Positions 17,302 through 26,479 of a stretch of 64,000 nucleotides of DNA are shown here, in pieces. The position numbers and the translations under genes are program-made. The notes under the pieces are model-generated. The model was not told the DNA's origin. It did no database searches and was given only the letters and a program-made list of their open reading frames with translations. The DNA is from Thiosocius sp963736445. GTDB taxonomy: Bacteria > Pseudomonadota > Gammaproteobacteria > Chromatiales > Chromatiaceae. Location: NCBI GenBank assembly GCA_963736445.1, contig CAVTOY010000010.1:1-64000 (forward strand), read 5' to 3'. The first letter of the stretch is position 1. Every line of letters begins with the position of its first letter.

Positions 17302-18357
17302 TCAGTTGAACCACCAGGGCATCTCGGCCACCCTCATGACCGACACCACCACGATCCAGACGATCGTTATCGGGATAAACACCTTCCAACCAAGGCGCAT
17401 GATCTGGTCGTAGCGATAGCGTGGAAACGTCGCACGGAACCACAGGAACAGAAACATGAACGCGAAGGTTTTCAGCAGCAGCCATTGGAAGCCGTCATCG
17501 AGTAGAAACACACCATCGACCCAGCTCTGTGGCAAAGGCGAGAGCCAGCCGCCCATGAACATCAGCGCGCTCAACGCCGATATCAGGATCATGTTGGCGT
17601 ATTCGGCAAGGAAGAACACCGCGAAGGTCATGCCCGAGTACTCGACATGGAAGCCCGCCACGATCTCGGACTCGCCCTCGGCGACGTCGAACGGCGCGCG
17701 ATTGGTTTCAGCCACGCCGGAGATGAAGTACACGAGGAACAGCGGCAGCAGTGGAAGCCAGAACCAGTGCAACACACTGCCCTGCTGTGCATTCACGATG
17801 TCGCCCAGATTGAGGCTGCCCGCGGCGACCAAGACACCGACCAGCGCGAAGCCCATCGCGATTTCATAAGATACGATTTGGGCAGCTGAGCGTATCGATC
17901 CTAGGAACGCGTATTTAGAGTTGGATGCCCAGCCAGCGATTATGACGCCATAGACGCCCAACGATGTCATCGCGAGGATATACAGCAGCCCGGCATTTAC
18001 ATCTGCCAGCACCAGTCCTGCGTCGAACGGAAACACCGCCCAGGCCGCCAGCGCCGGACCGATGGACAGCATGGGCGCGATCAAGAAGAGCGTCTTGCTC
18101 GCCCCGGTCGGGATGATGATCTCTTTGAACATCAGCTTGACCGCGTCGGCAATCGGCTGCCCCAGACCCCATAGGCGCATGCCGAAGAAACCCACCCGGT
18201 TAGGCCCCATGCGCACCTGCATGTATCCGATGATCTTGCGCTCGGCGTAGGTGTAGTAGGCGACCAGCAGCATCAGCGGGAGCATGATCGCGACGATCTT
18301 CATCACGATCTGGATCACCACCGGCAATTCGGTCCACAGTGTAATCATGGAATCCAT
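17302..18357 (-). CDS. nuoH: NADH-quinone oxidoreductase subunit H
   Basis: Membrane subunit forming the quinone site with NuoB and NuoD, 351 residues with about eight helices. Conserved stretches: YAERKIIGYMQVRMGPNRVG, ADAVKLMFKEIIIPTGA, PFDVAEGESEIVAGFHVEYS (the acidic quinone-channel loop) and LWFRATFPRYRYDQIMRLGW. The start at 18357 (MDSMITLW) has a weak AGG close by; the ATG at 18348 is an alternative. It is separated from nuoG by an unusual 291-bp insert. Confidence 0.97.
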   Translation of the reverse strand: MDSMITLWTELPVVIQIVMKIVAIMLPLMLLVAYYTYAERKIIGYMQVRMGPNRVGFFGMRLWGLGQPIADAVKLMFKEIIIPTGASKTLFLIAPMLSIGPALAAWAVFPFDAGLVLADVNAGLLYILAMTSLGVYGVIIAGWASNSKYAFLGSIRSAAQIVSYEIAMGFALVGVLVAAGSLNLGDIVNAQQGSVLHWFWLPLLPLFLVYFISGVAETNRAPFDVAEGESEIVAGFHVEYSGMTFAVFFLAEYANMILISALSALMFMGGWLSPLPQSWVDGVFLLDDGFQWLLLKTFAFMFLFLWFRATFPRYRYDQIMRLGWKVFIPITIVWIVVVSVMRVAEMPWWFN

Positions 18358-18648
18358 CGCCTAGCCTGGAAATCTCACCGGCATCGCGGCGACTGGCGAG
18401 TTTGCTCGGTGCTTCCCTGCGCCTCGCCCCTGCGGGGCTGGCGCGAAGATTCGCTCCAGGCGAATCTTTCGCAGCCGGACTGGCGACGGCCTGGAACGAA
18501 AGTGGTAGCCGTAGCTACCGCTTGAGTAAAGCCCAAGCCAGGGCGAGCGAGAAACCGCCAGCACCGCGATAGGCCAGCGGCGAAAACAGATTGTCGATGT
18601 TCGAAATAGTTTCATTCGGGCTTACACCGTCTCAAGTTCAAGCACTTA
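18358..18648. repeat. Palindrome-rich insert between nuoG and nuoH
   Basis: A 291-bp stretch inside an otherwise tightly packed operon. It contains several inverted repeats: GCGAAGATTCGC with GCGAATCTTTCGC (about 18450-18476), GGTAGC-CGTA-GCTACC (about 18502-18517) and GCCCCTGCGGGGC (about 18425-18437). A short open frame on the minus strand has no domain and no convincing ribosome-binding site. The architecture suggests a dispersed palindromic or MITE-like element, but no second copy was seen in this window. Confidence 0.5.
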
Positions 18649-21024
18649 TCAGTCAGCCGCTGGCCGGCTGGTGGGATTTCCAGGCTCGGCCTTCTCCACC
18701 GCCACGGGGCCAAACGCCGCACCGAGCATCTCGGACCCCGGTACTGCGGTCGGCAACCAGATGCAGCCATCGGGGACGGCATCGTCGATGCGCACCTCGA
18801 ATTCGGCAGCGCCGTCGCCTTGCGCGACCCGCACGGCCGCAGCCTCGCCCAGGTCGAGCGCCGCGGCGGCCGCGGCATTCAGGCGCAGCTCGCTGCCCCA
18901 GGCGTCCGGGGTGAGCTGCAGCGCGTGCGCGCGTCGGCTCAGTGCATCGACTGCATAGATGGGTACACCGCCGACCCGCTCCCATTCGCCCGGCGTCGAC
19001 TGCGGTTTGCGGTCCTGCAGATCGCCGATCCGGTTATCCGGCGCCAGATCGGCACAGGCGGCCAGCACTTCGTCCCGCACTTCGGTCGATTCCGCGTAGT
19101 CGAAGCGGTCAAGGCCCACCAGATTGCCCAGCACGCGAAGAATCTTCCAACCCGGTCGCGTCTCTCCGGGTGGTGCGGCGACGCCGCGGAAACTCTGCGC
19201 ATTACCCTCGATGTTGACGAAGGTACCGGAGGTCTCCGCGTAGGCCGCCGCGGGCAGCAGGATATCCGCATGTTCGAGCAGCCAGGGCGACGTATGACTG
19301 CCGATCGCCAGCAGCTTTGCCGCGCCGAGCGCTGCCGCTGCGCGTGCCGGATCGGCCACGTCCATCTCCGGCTCAACGCCCAAAGTCAGGTAGATATCTA
19401 GCGGCCGCTCGAGCATCGCAGCCGCGTTCAGGCCGGGCGGCGCGATGGCCTTGCCGCCGGTATCGCGATGCGGCACCGCTCCGGCCATCCAGGCGCCGCA
19501 GTCATTGCTGCCACTGCCGACGAAGCCCAGGGTGACACCCGCAGCCGCGGCGATTCCCGAGGCCAGTGCCCGCAGCAGCGAGAAGTCGGGGTGCATTACC
19601 GCGGCAGTGCCCAGCAGCAGACTGCCCTGCGCGGCATTCTTGAGGGAGTCGGCGATCGCGCGATGCGCCTGGTCGGGCGCGACCGGAATACCCAGGGTAT
19701 CGGCCCCCAGCGCGGCCGCAACTCCCGCCAATTCCGTGGTCATCGCCGACGGAACACACGCGATATCAACGTCGAGCTCGTAGTTGAAGTCGTAGGCGAC
19801 CGGATTGATGGCCATCACCTGCGCGCCGTCGATCTGCGACTGGCGGACGCGATGGTTGAGCATCGGCTGATCCTTGCGCAACCACGAACCCACCAGCAGC
19901 GTGGCCTTGTTGGAGCTCAGATCAGCGATTCTCTGACCCAGCCAGGGCAGTGCCGGATCGGCGACATCGCCACGAAAATCGCCCTGGCGCAGCCGGTGAT
20001 CGATGTTGTTGCTGCCCAGCCCGCGCAGCAGGCGCGTGGCCAGAAAGTGTTCTTCCAGCGTCGCGCTCGGCGAAATCAGCGCCCCGATGCGGTTGCCCGC
20101 AGCATCCTTCAGCGCCCTGGCTGCGGCCATCAGGGCCTCCTGCCAATCCGCCTCGCGCAGCTTGCCATTCTCGCGCAGCATCGGGCGCTGCAGCCGGTCG
20201 TCGCTGTACAGCCCCTGGTAGCTAAAGCGATCCCGGTCGGAGATCCAGGTCTGATTGACGTCCTCGTTCTCTCGCGGCGCCACGCGCATCAACCGATTGC
20301 GCCGCACATGGAGATGCAGGTTGCTGCCCAGCCCGTCATGCGGCGCGACGCCGTCATACTCGCTCAGCTCCCATGAGCGCGCTTGATAGGCCGACGGCTT
20401 GGCGGTCAATGCACCGACCGGACACAGATCGATTACATTGCCCGACAGCTCAGATGCCACAGCATGCTCGATGTACAGGCCGATGCGCATGTGTTCACCG
20501 CGCCCGGTTGCACCGAGCTCGCGCAATCCGGCGATCTCGCCGCCGAAGCGCACGCAGCGCGTGCAGTGGATGCAGCGTGTCATGTCGGTGGCGATCAGCG
20601 ATCCGATGTCTTCGTCGCGCACCACGCGCTTGCGCTCGGTAAAGCGCGAGATGTCGCCGCCATAACCCATGGCCACATCCTGCAGCTCGCACTCCCCACC
20701 CTGATCACAGATCGGGCAGTCCAGCGGGTGATTGATGAGCAGGAACTCCATGGTGCCCTTCTGCGCCTCGCGCGCCAGCGGCGATCGGGTAAAGACCTTC
20801 ATGCCGTTCATCACTGGCGTGGCACAGGCCGGCAATGGCTTGGGTGCCTTCTCGACCTCGACCAGACACATCCGGCAGTTGGCCGCTACGGACAAGTGCT
20901 TGTGATAACAGAAACGCGGCACATTGATGCCCGCGGCGTCTGTCACCTCGATCAACATCTGCCCGGGTCTGGCCTCGAGCTGTTGACCGTCGACTTCAAT
21001 CGTGAAGGTCTGATCTTCTGTCAT
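18649..21024 (-). CDS. nuoG: NADH-quinone oxidoreductase subunit G
   Basis: Large iron-sulfur subunit of the peripheral arm, 791 residues. The N-terminal 2Fe-2S domain (RFCYHKHLSVAANCRMC, then ACATPV) is followed by the His/Cys N5 site (HPLDCPICDQGGEC), the 4Fe-4S site (CIHCTRC with a later CPVGAL) and a degenerate molybdopterin-oxidoreductase domain. The additional N7 cluster motif of some bacteria is not evident. The start MTEDQTFTIEVDG lies about 130 bp downstream of nuoF, a wider gap than usual. Confidence 0.97.
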   Translation of the reverse strand: MTEDQTFTIEVDGQQLEARPGQMLIEVTDAAGINVPRFCYHKHLSVAANCRMCLVEVEKAPKPLPACATPVMNGMKVFTRSPLAREAQKGTMEFLLINHPLDCPICDQGGECELQDVAMGYGGDISRFTERKRVVRDEDIGSLIATDMTRCIHCTRCVRFGGEIAGLRELGATGRGEHMRIGLYIEHAVASELSGNVIDLCPVGALTAKPSAYQARSWELSEYDGVAPHDGLGSNLHLHVRRNRLMRVAPRENEDVNQTWISDRDRFSYQGLYSDDRLQRPMLRENGKLREADWQEALMAAARALKDAAGNRIGALISPSATLEEHFLATRLLRGLGSNNIDHRLRQGDFRGDVADPALPWLGQRIADLSSNKATLLVGSWLRKDQPMLNHRVRQSQIDGAQVMAINPVAYDFNYELDVDIACVPSAMTTELAGVAAALGADTLGIPVAPDQAHRAIADSLKNAAQGSLLLGTAAVMHPDFSLLRALASGIAAAAGVTLGFVGSGSNDCGAWMAGAVPHRDTGGKAIAPPGLNAAAMLERPLDIYLTLGVEPEMDVADPARAAAALGAAKLLAIGSHTSPWLLEHADILLPAAAYAETSGTFVNIEGNAQSFRGVAAPPGETRPGWKILRVLGNLVGLDRFDYAESTEVRDEVLAACADLAPDNRIGDLQDRKPQSTPGEWERVGGVPIYAVDALSRRAHALQLTPDAWGSELRLNAAAAAALDLGEAAAVRVAQGDGAAEFEVRIDDAVPDGCIWLPTAVPGSEMLGAAFGPVAVEKAEPGNPTSRPAAD

Positions 21025-21156
21025 GTGCTCTATTCAGTTCAGCGTTGCAGCGGCACGGTGCTCACCGGGGCCGAGGCCATGTTCATCAGATAGGCCGTCT
21101 CGGTGCCGCTGGCATTCATTGGGCGATCTGCCTCGCCCTTTCACTGACGCCCGATG

Positions 21157-22422
21157 TCACACCATGCACTTTTTGTGATCGATGTGATACTGAAACTCAT
21201 CGCGAAAGTGCTTGATGAATCCTGCTACCGGCATCGCGGCGGCATCGCCGAGCGCACAGATGGTTCTTCCCATAATCTTCTTCGCGACGTCGTCGAGCAG
21301 ATCGAGGTCCTCTGTGGCCCCTTTGCCGGTCTCTATCCGGTGGACCACGCGGTGCATCCAGCCGGTGCCTTCGCGACAGGGAGTGCACTGGCCGCAAGAC
21401 TCCTCGTAGTAGAAGTACGATATGCGGTCCAGCACCTTGACCATGCAGACCGTGTCATCCATCACGATCACCGCCCCCGAACCCAACATCGAGCCGGCCT
21501 GCGCGATCGCGTCGTAGTCCATGGTCAAGTCCATCATGACCTCGCCGGGCAATACCGGTGCCGATGAACCGCCGGGGATCACCGCCTTGCATGGCCGGCC
21601 ATCCCGCATACCGCCCGCCATCTCCAGCAACTCGGCAAACGGTGTGCCCAAAGGCACTTCAAAATTGCCGGGGCGCGCCACATTCCCGGAGACAGAGAAC
21701 AACTTGGGACCGCCGCTGTTTGCCACGCCGATCTCACGGAACCAGTCGGCCCCTCGGCGGATAATATCGGGCACTGAGGCCAGGGTCTCGGTATTGTTGA
21801 TTACCGTCGGCCGGCCGTACAACCCGAACACCGCCGGAAAGGGCGGCTTGAAACGCGGCTGGCCCTTCTTACCCTCGAGAGATTCCAGCAGCGCCGTCTC
21901 CTCACCACAAATGTAGGCGCCGGCGCCCAAGTGGGTGTGGATCTCAAAATCGAAGCCGGATCCGAGGATGTTGTCGCCGAGCAGACCCGCCTCGCGGGCC
22001 TCCGCTAGCGCTTCCTCGAAGCGTTCGTAGGGTTCCCAGAACTCACCACGGATATAGTTGTAGCCCACGGCCGCGCCAATCGCGTAACCGCATATCAACA
22101 TCCCCTCGATCAGCGCGTGCGGGTTATACCGCAGGATGTCGCGATCCTTGAAGGTGCCCGGCTCGCCTTCGTCGGAGTTCACCACGACGTACTTGTCGCC
22201 CGGCGCGGTTCGATTGATGAAGCTCCACTTCAGCCCCGTCGGAAATCCGGCGCCGCCGCGGCCACGAAGCCCCGACTGCTTCACCGTTTCAATAATCTCT
22301 TCCTGCGGTACCTTTTCGCTGAGGATCTTCTTCAGTGCCTCATAACCGCCCTCGGACTGGTAGGTCACCAGCCGCCAGGAGCGGTCATTGTGCAGGGTCC
22401 GGAAGCAGACTTCGTTCGCCAT
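21157..22422 (-). CDS. nuoF: NADH-quinone oxidoreductase subunit F (NADH/FMN)
   Basis: NADH-oxidising flavoprotein, 421 residues from MANEVCFRTLHN at 22422. That start has GGAG at 7-nt spacing and avoids the overlap given by an ATG 18 nt upstream. The FMN/NADH glycine-rich loop GLRGRGGAGFPTGLKWSF, the flavin segment NSDEGEPGTFKDRDI, the GAYICGEETALLESLEG motif and the N3 cluster ligands (ESCGQCTPCREG, later ICALGDAAAMPV) are all present. It follows nuoE by 4 bp. Confidence 0.97.
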   Translation of the reverse strand: MANEVCFRTLHNDRSWRLVTYQSEGGYEALKKILSEKVPQEEIIETVKQSGLRGRGGAGFPTGLKWSFINRTAPGDKYVVVNSDEGEPGTFKDRDILRYNPHALIEGMLICGYAIGAAVGYNYIRGEFWEPYERFEEALAEAREAGLLGDNILGSGFDFEIHTHLGAGAYICGEETALLESLEGKKGQPRFKPPFPAVFGLYGRPTVINNTETLASVPDIIRRGADWFREIGVANSGGPKLFSVSGNVARPGNFEVPLGTPFAELLEMAGGMRDGRPCKAVIPGGSSAPVLPGEVMMDLTMDYDAIAQAGSMLGSGAVIVMDDTVCMVKVLDRISYFYYEESCGQCTPCREGTGWMHRVVHRIETGKGATEDLDLLDDVAKKIMGRTICALGDAAAMPVAGFIKHFRDEFQYHIDHKKCMV

Positions 22423-22426
22423 CGCT

Positions 22427-22957
22427 TTACTCCAGGCCATCCAGGATCTGGTCGACCAGTTCCGGGGTCAGATTCTCGTAGTAGTTGTGGCCAATCTGCA
22501 TCATTGGCGCACCGCCGCAGGCGGCGAGGCATTCCACCTCTTTGAGACTGAATTTGCCGTCATTGGTCACCTGCCCGAAACCGATACCCAGACGGTTGCT
22601 CAGGTGCTCGAGGATGCCGTCCGAGCCATTGATCATGCACGAGACATTGGTGCACAGGCAGATCTTGTGGCGACCCATCGGCTTGTGTTCGTACATCGAG
22701 TAGAAGGTCGCCACCTCATAGACCGAAATCGGGGGCATATCCAGATAATCTGCCACCTGCTCCATCAGCTCACGGGTCAGATAACCACCGTTCATATCCT
22801 GCACGATCGTCAATGCTGGCATACACGCGGACTGCTGCCAGCCCTCAGGGTACTTCGCTACCCAGACATCAATCTCCGCGCGCACCTCGGGGGTGAATAG
22901 CGTCTCTTTGTGTTCGCATTTCTCGACCCGGACCATGGGCTCACTTCGCATGCTCAT
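22427..22957 (-). CDS. nuoE: NADH-quinone oxidoreductase subunit E (2Fe-2S)
   Basis: Thioredoxin-fold 2Fe-2S subunit, 176 residues, carrying cluster N1a. The ligands are in CTNVSCMINGSDG and CLAACGGAPMMQI. The N-terminal helical part (AKYPEGWQQSACMPALTIVQ) is typical. The start overlaps the nuoD stop by 4 nt. It forms the NADH-dehydrogenase module with NuoF and NuoG. Confidence 0.96.
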   Translation of the reverse strand: MSMRSEPMVRVEKCEHKETLFTPEVRAEIDVWVAKYPEGWQQSACMPALTIVQDMNGGYLTRELMEQVADYLDMPPISVYEVATFYSMYEHKPMGRHKICLCTNVSCMINGSDGILEHLSNRLGIGFGQVTNDGKFSLKEVECLAACGGAPMMQIGHNYYENLTPELVDQILDGLE

Positions 22958-24207
22958 CGGTCAATCTCTCCGAATACGATGTCCATGGTGCCGATAATCG
23001 CCACCGCATCCGCCAGCATATGGCCGCGCGCCATCTCGTCCATCGCCGCCAGGTGCGGGAAACCCGGCGCCCGGACCTTTAACCGGTAGGGCTTGTTGGC
23101 GCCATCAGAGACGATGTAACAGCCAAACTCGCCTTTCGGCGCCTCGACCGCCGCGTAGACCTCGCCGGGCGGCGGACAATAGCCTTCCGTAAATAATTTG
23201 AAGTGATGGATCAAGGCCTCCATGTCGTCTTTCATGGCGGCCCGCATCGGTGGTGCAATCTTGTGATCATCGATCATCACCGGTCCCGGATTGTCACGCA
23301 GCCACCGCACGCATTGCTTGACGATCCTTGCAGACTGGCGAAATTCTTCGACCCGCACCAGATATCGATCGTAGCAGTCGCCGTTGGTTCCTATGGGTAT
23401 GTCGAACTCGACCTGATCATAGGCTGCGTAGGTCTGTTTCTTGCGCAGATCCCAGGCGACCCCGGACCCACGCAGCATCGGGCCGGTGAAACCTAGCTGC
23501 CGGGCACGCTCGGGCGTCACGACACCGATCCCGACCGTGCGCTGCTTCCAGATCCGATTGTCGGTCAGCAGGGTTTCGTATTCGTCGACCAGCCCGGGAA
23601 AACGGTCGATGAAGTCCTCGATGAAATCCAGCAGCGACCCTTCGCGCGACGCGTTACGCCGCCGGGCCTCGGCCGAACTGCCGAACTGGCTCTGCTCATA
23701 GCGCGGCATCTGGTCAGGCAGATCACGATAGACGCCGCCGGGCCGATAGTAGGTCGCGTGCATGCGCGTGCCCGAGACCGCCTCATAGCAGTCCATCAGA
23801 TCTTCGCGCTCGCGGAAGCAGTACAGGAACACGGTCATCGCACCGACGTCGAGTGCATGCGTGCCCAGCCACATCAGGTGGTTCAGGATGCGCGTGATTT
23901 CGTCGAACATCGTACGGATATACTGCGCACGCGGCGGCGCCTCGACGCCCAGCAGCTTCTCGATCGCACGTACATACCCGTGCTCATTGCACATCATCGA
24001 GACGTAGTCGAGGCGATCCATATAGCCGATCGACTGGTTGTAGGGCTTGCTCTCGGCGAGTTTTTCGGTGCCGCGGTGTAGCAGACCGATGTGCGGATCG
24101 GCGCGCTCGATCACCTCGCCGTCCATCTCCAGCACCAGGCGCAATACGCCATGCGCCGCAGGGTGCTGCGGGCCGAAGTTCAGCGTGTAGTTTTTGATCT
24201 CCGCCAT
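22954..24207 (-). CDS. nuoD: NADH-quinone oxidoreductase subunit D
   Basis: 49-kDa-type subunit that helps form the quinone site, 417 residues, evolved from the hydrogenase large subunit. It has FGPQHPAAHGVLRLVLEMDGE (the quinone-loop histidines), HIGLLHRGTEKLAE and the C-terminal DIVFGEIDR ending. C and D are separate genes here, unlike the fused nuoCD of E. coli. The start lies 4 bp after the nuoC stop. Confidence 0.97.
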   Translation of the reverse strand: MAEIKNYTLNFGPQHPAAHGVLRLVLEMDGEVIERADPHIGLLHRGTEKLAESKPYNQSIGYMDRLDYVSMMCNEHGYVRAIEKLLGVEAPPRAQYIRTMFDEITRILNHLMWLGTHALDVGAMTVFLYCFREREDLMDCYEAVSGTRMHATYYRPGGVYRDLPDQMPRYEQSQFGSSAEARRRNASREGSLLDFIEDFIDRFPGLVDEYETLLTDNRIWKQRTVGIGVVTPERARQLGFTGPMLRGSGVAWDLRKKQTYAAYDQVEFDIPIGTNGDCYDRYLVRVEEFRQSARIVKQCVRWLRDNPGPVMIDDHKIAPPMRAAMKDDMEALIHHFKLFTEGYCPPPGEVYAAVEAPKGEFGCYIVSDGANKPYRLKVRAPGFPHLAAMDEMARGHMLADAVAIIGTMDIVFGEIDR

Positions 24208-24211
24208 GCGT

Positions 24212-24916
24212 TTATTCGGTCTCTTCGGTCGAGGCCTGCGGCTTCCAGCCCTCTTCGTAGCGGCTGTCCTCTCGTATCACGCGCGGCACCAGGGTGCGTG
24301 GCTCTATGCTGACCGGCTCATAGATCACCCGCTGCTGCTCGGGATCGTAGCGCATCTCAACATGGCCGATCAGCGGGAAGTCTTTGCGGAAGGGATGACC
24401 GATGAAGCCGTAGTCGGTGAGGATCCGACGCAGATCCGGATGCCCCTGAAACATGATGCCAAACAGATCGAAGGCCTCGCGCTCGTACCAGAGTGCACTG
24501 GCCCAGATGTCGACTATCGAATCGACGATCGGCCGGTCGGCATCGAGAAAAGTCTTGACCCGCAGGCGTACGTTGTGAGTCATCGACAACAGATGGTAGA
24601 CCGCGGCGAAGCGGTTCTGTGGATCCGCTTCGGGCGTGTGGCGCACCGCGCCACGGCCGAAACCGGCGTTGGCCGCGGAGGTCGTGACCCACTCGGAGTC
24701 GCCGTAGGCAGCGTAATCGACGCCGCATACGTCGATGCATTGTTCGAACGCGAGGGCACGCGTCTCCCGCAGCACCCGCATCACCGGGATAAGCTGCTCG
24801 CGCGGCACCGTCAGCGTCAGTTCACCGGGCGCGCGCTCGCGGTGGCAATCAGCGAAATCCTCGAGGTGATCCTCGAGCGCTTTCTCGAGTTTTTCCAGGC
24901 GGTCTTCTGGCGTCAT
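24212..24916 (-). CDS. nuoC: NADH-quinone oxidoreductase subunit C
   Basis: 30-kDa-type subunit, 234 residues from MTPEDRLEKLEK at 24916. The open frame upstream overlaps nuoB out of frame and is not coding. The family signature ASALWYEREAFDLFGIMFQGHPDLRRIL followed by GHPFRKDFPL is split here at residues 140-180. The N-terminal helix (LEKLEKALEDHLEDFADC) is acidic. It is the structural partner of NuoD and NuoI in the hydrophilic arm. Confidence 0.96.
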   Translation of the reverse strand: MTPEDRLEKLEKALEDHLEDFADCHRERAPGELTLTVPREQLIPVMRVLRETRALAFEQCIDVCGVDYAAYGDSEWVTTSAANAGFGRGAVRHTPEADPQNRFAAVYHLLSMTHNVRLRVKTFLDADRPIVDSIVDIWASALWYEREAFDLFGIMFQGHPDLRRILTDYGFIGHPFRKDFPLIGHVEMRYDPEQQRVIYEPVSIEPRTLVPRVIREDSRYEEGWKPQASTEETE

Positions 24917-24935
24917 CGACTTTAATCCAGACGAG

Positions 24936-25412
24936 TTAACGGGCGATCGTGTTGGTCCGGCGGATCTTGTTTTGCAGCTGCAGGATGCCCCACAGCAGCG
25001 CCTCGGCGGTAGGAGGGCAACCGGGCACGTAGACGTCGACCGGCACGATGCGGTCGCAGCCGCGCACGACCGCATAGGAGTAATGGTAATAACCGCCGCC
25101 GTTGGCACAGGACCCCATGGACACAACCCAACGCGGTTCGGCCATTTGGTCATAGACCTTGCGCAGCGCCGGCGCCATTTTGTTCACCAGCGTACCTGCG
25201 ACGATCATCACGTCCGACTGACGTGGACTCGGTCTGAACACTATACCGAACCGATCGATGTCGTAACGCGCCGCCGCCGAGTGCATCATCTCCACCGCGC
25301 AGCAGGCGAGCCCGAAGGTCATCGGCCACATCGAACCGGTTCGCGCCCAGTTGATAACGCCGTCGAGCGACGTGGTGAAGAAACCTTTGTCAAGGACGCC
25401 TTCTATTCCCAT
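24936..25412 (-). CDS. nuoB: NADH-quinone oxidoreductase subunit B (cluster N2)
   Basis: Subunit carrying the terminal 4Fe-4S cluster N2 that reduces quinone, 158 residues from MGIEGVLDKGFF at 25412. The unusual tandem-cysteine motif GLACCAVEMM, the ligand in GSCANGGG and the final VPGCPPTAEALL supply the four cysteines. The ATG overlaps the end of nuoA by 10 nt, indicating coupled translation. Confidence 0.97.
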   Translation of the reverse strand: MGIEGVLDKGFFTTSLDGVINWARTGSMWPMTFGLACCAVEMMHSAAARYDIDRFGIVFRPSPRQSDVMIVAGTLVNKMAPALRKVYDQMAEPRWVVSMGSCANGGGYYHYSYAVVRGCDRIVPVDVYVPGCPPTAEALLWGILQLQNKIRRTNTIAR

Positions 25413-25759
25413 TCCAGCGCCCCTTTCTTCCACTCGTAAATGAAACCGACCACCAGGATGCCGAGGAAGATCATCATCGCCCAGAAACCAACCATCCCAA
25501 TCTGATCGAGCACTACCGCCCATGGAAACAGAAAGGCGATCTCCAGATCGAAGATGATGAAGAGAATCGCGACCAGGTAGTATCGAACGTCAAACTTCAT
25601 ACGCGAATCCTCGAACGCCTCGAATCCGCATTCGTAGGGTGAGTTCTTCTCGCTGTCAGGCCGGTGGGGCGACAGCGCGAACCCGAGCGCTATCATCGCC
25701 GCACCGACGACGCTGCCAATGACAATGAAGATCAGAACCGGCAGGTAAGTCTCGAGCAT
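25403..25759 (-). CDS. nuoA: NADH-quinone oxidoreductase subunit A
   Basis: Three-helix membrane subunit, 118 residues from MLETYLPVLIFIVIG at 25759, the usual length. It contains the conserved NSPYECGFEAF loop and RYYLVAILFIIFDLEIAFLF helix. It is the first gene of the nuo operon. A good sigma70-like promoter lies 70-100 bp upstream, and the tRNA-Leu terminator separates it from secG transcription. Confidence 0.97.
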   Translation of the reverse strand: MLETYLPVLIFIVIGSVVGAAMIALGFALSPHRPDSEKNSPYECGFEAFEDSRMKFDVRYYLVAILFIIFDLEIAFLFPWAVVLDQIGMVGFWAMMIFLGILVVGFIYEWKKGALEWE

Positions 25760-25828
25760 TGGAAGTCTTTCTCGCGCAAGGAGGTCCTGATGCCCGGTCT
25801 TATGGTCACCGGTCTCGGACGAACGCGA

Positions 25829-25858
25829 AGCATAGCGATCGCCCGCTCCCAGTGTCAA
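25829..25858 (-). promoter_or_regulatory. Sigma70-type promoter of the nuo operon
   Basis: On the minus strand a consensus TTGACA (25853-25858) is separated by 18 nt from TATGCT (25829-25834). It lies between the tRNA-Leu terminator and nuoA, leaving a leader of roughly 60 nt. Confidence 0.7.
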
Positions 25859-25917
25859 ATAGGGACGCCTGAGTATGTCCTTGTTTTCTAAAAGCAAATA
25901 TTGTTTTCCCCGGACAT

Positions 25918-25953
25918 AAAAAAACGGTATCGCCAGCACGCTCGCAATACCGT
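25918..25953 (-). terminator. Rho-independent terminator after tRNA-Leu
   Basis: On the minus strand ACGGTATTGC pairs with GCGATACCGT (one mismatch), followed by seven T residues. It begins only 5 nt after the tRNA CCA end, so it closes the tpiA-secG-tRNA unit. Confidence 0.9.
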
Positions 25954-25958
25954 CTGTG

Positions 25959-26043
25959 TGGTGCCGAAGGCCGGACTCGAACCGGCACGGCTTTCGCCAC
26001 TACCCCCTCAAGATAGCGTGTCTACCAATTTCACCACTTCGGC
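25959..26043 (-). tRNA. leuU: tRNA-Leu (GAG)
   Basis: An 85-nt class II tRNA with encoded CCA. The acceptor is GCCGAAG/CTTCGGC, the anticodon loop TTGAGGG (anticodon GAG), and the long variable arm (GTGGCGAAAGCCGT) marks leucine. It lies 21 bp after secG, the same position as leuU after secG in E. coli. Confidence 0.97.
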
Positions 26044-26064
26044 TGCAACTTCAAAAAGAACGCG

Positions 26065-26463
26065 TCACTCGGTGACCTGCGGCACATCGTCCGGCGCCGG
26101 GACCGGCACCTCCAGCACCTCGATCTGCTCGGGCATCTCGGGCACCGCTGGCAGATCGCTCGGTGGCAGTGGTGCAACACGCTCTTCCACGGCAGCCGGC
26201 GGCAGATCCTCCATCAGCGTCTCCGGCTCGCTGGACTGCATAGAGAAGTAGGCCAGCGTCAGACTGGTGGCGAAGAACACCGCAGCGAGTATCCCGGTCG
26301 TGCGACTGAGGAAATTGGAGGCGCCACGCGAACCGAACACACTTGCCGAGGCGCCGGAACCAAACGCCGCGCCCATGTCGGCGCCTTTGCCATGTTGGAT
26401 CAGGATCAGTCCAACCAGACCGATGGCCAGAAACAGATGCACAATGACCAAGATGGATTCCAT
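26065..26463 (-). CDS. secG: Preprotein translocase subunit SecG
   Basis: Auxiliary subunit of the SecYEG channel, 132 residues. The first helix (ESILVIVHLFLAIGLVGLIL), the IQHGKGADMGAAFGSGAS loop and the second helix (ILAAVFFATSLTLAYFSMQ) are typical. The C-terminal 45 residues form a Pro/Glu-rich tail of low complexity, longer than in E. coli SecG. It starts 16 bp after tpiA and is followed by tRNA-Leu. Confidence 0.95.
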   Translation of the reverse strand: MESILVIVHLFLAIGLVGLILIQHGKGADMGAAFGSGASASVFGSRGASNFLSRTTGILAAVFFATSLTLAYFSMQSSEPETLMEDLPPAAVEERVAPLPPSDLPAVPEMPEQIEVLEVPVPAPDDVPQVTE

Positions 26464-26479
26464 CAGAAAACTCCGCGTT

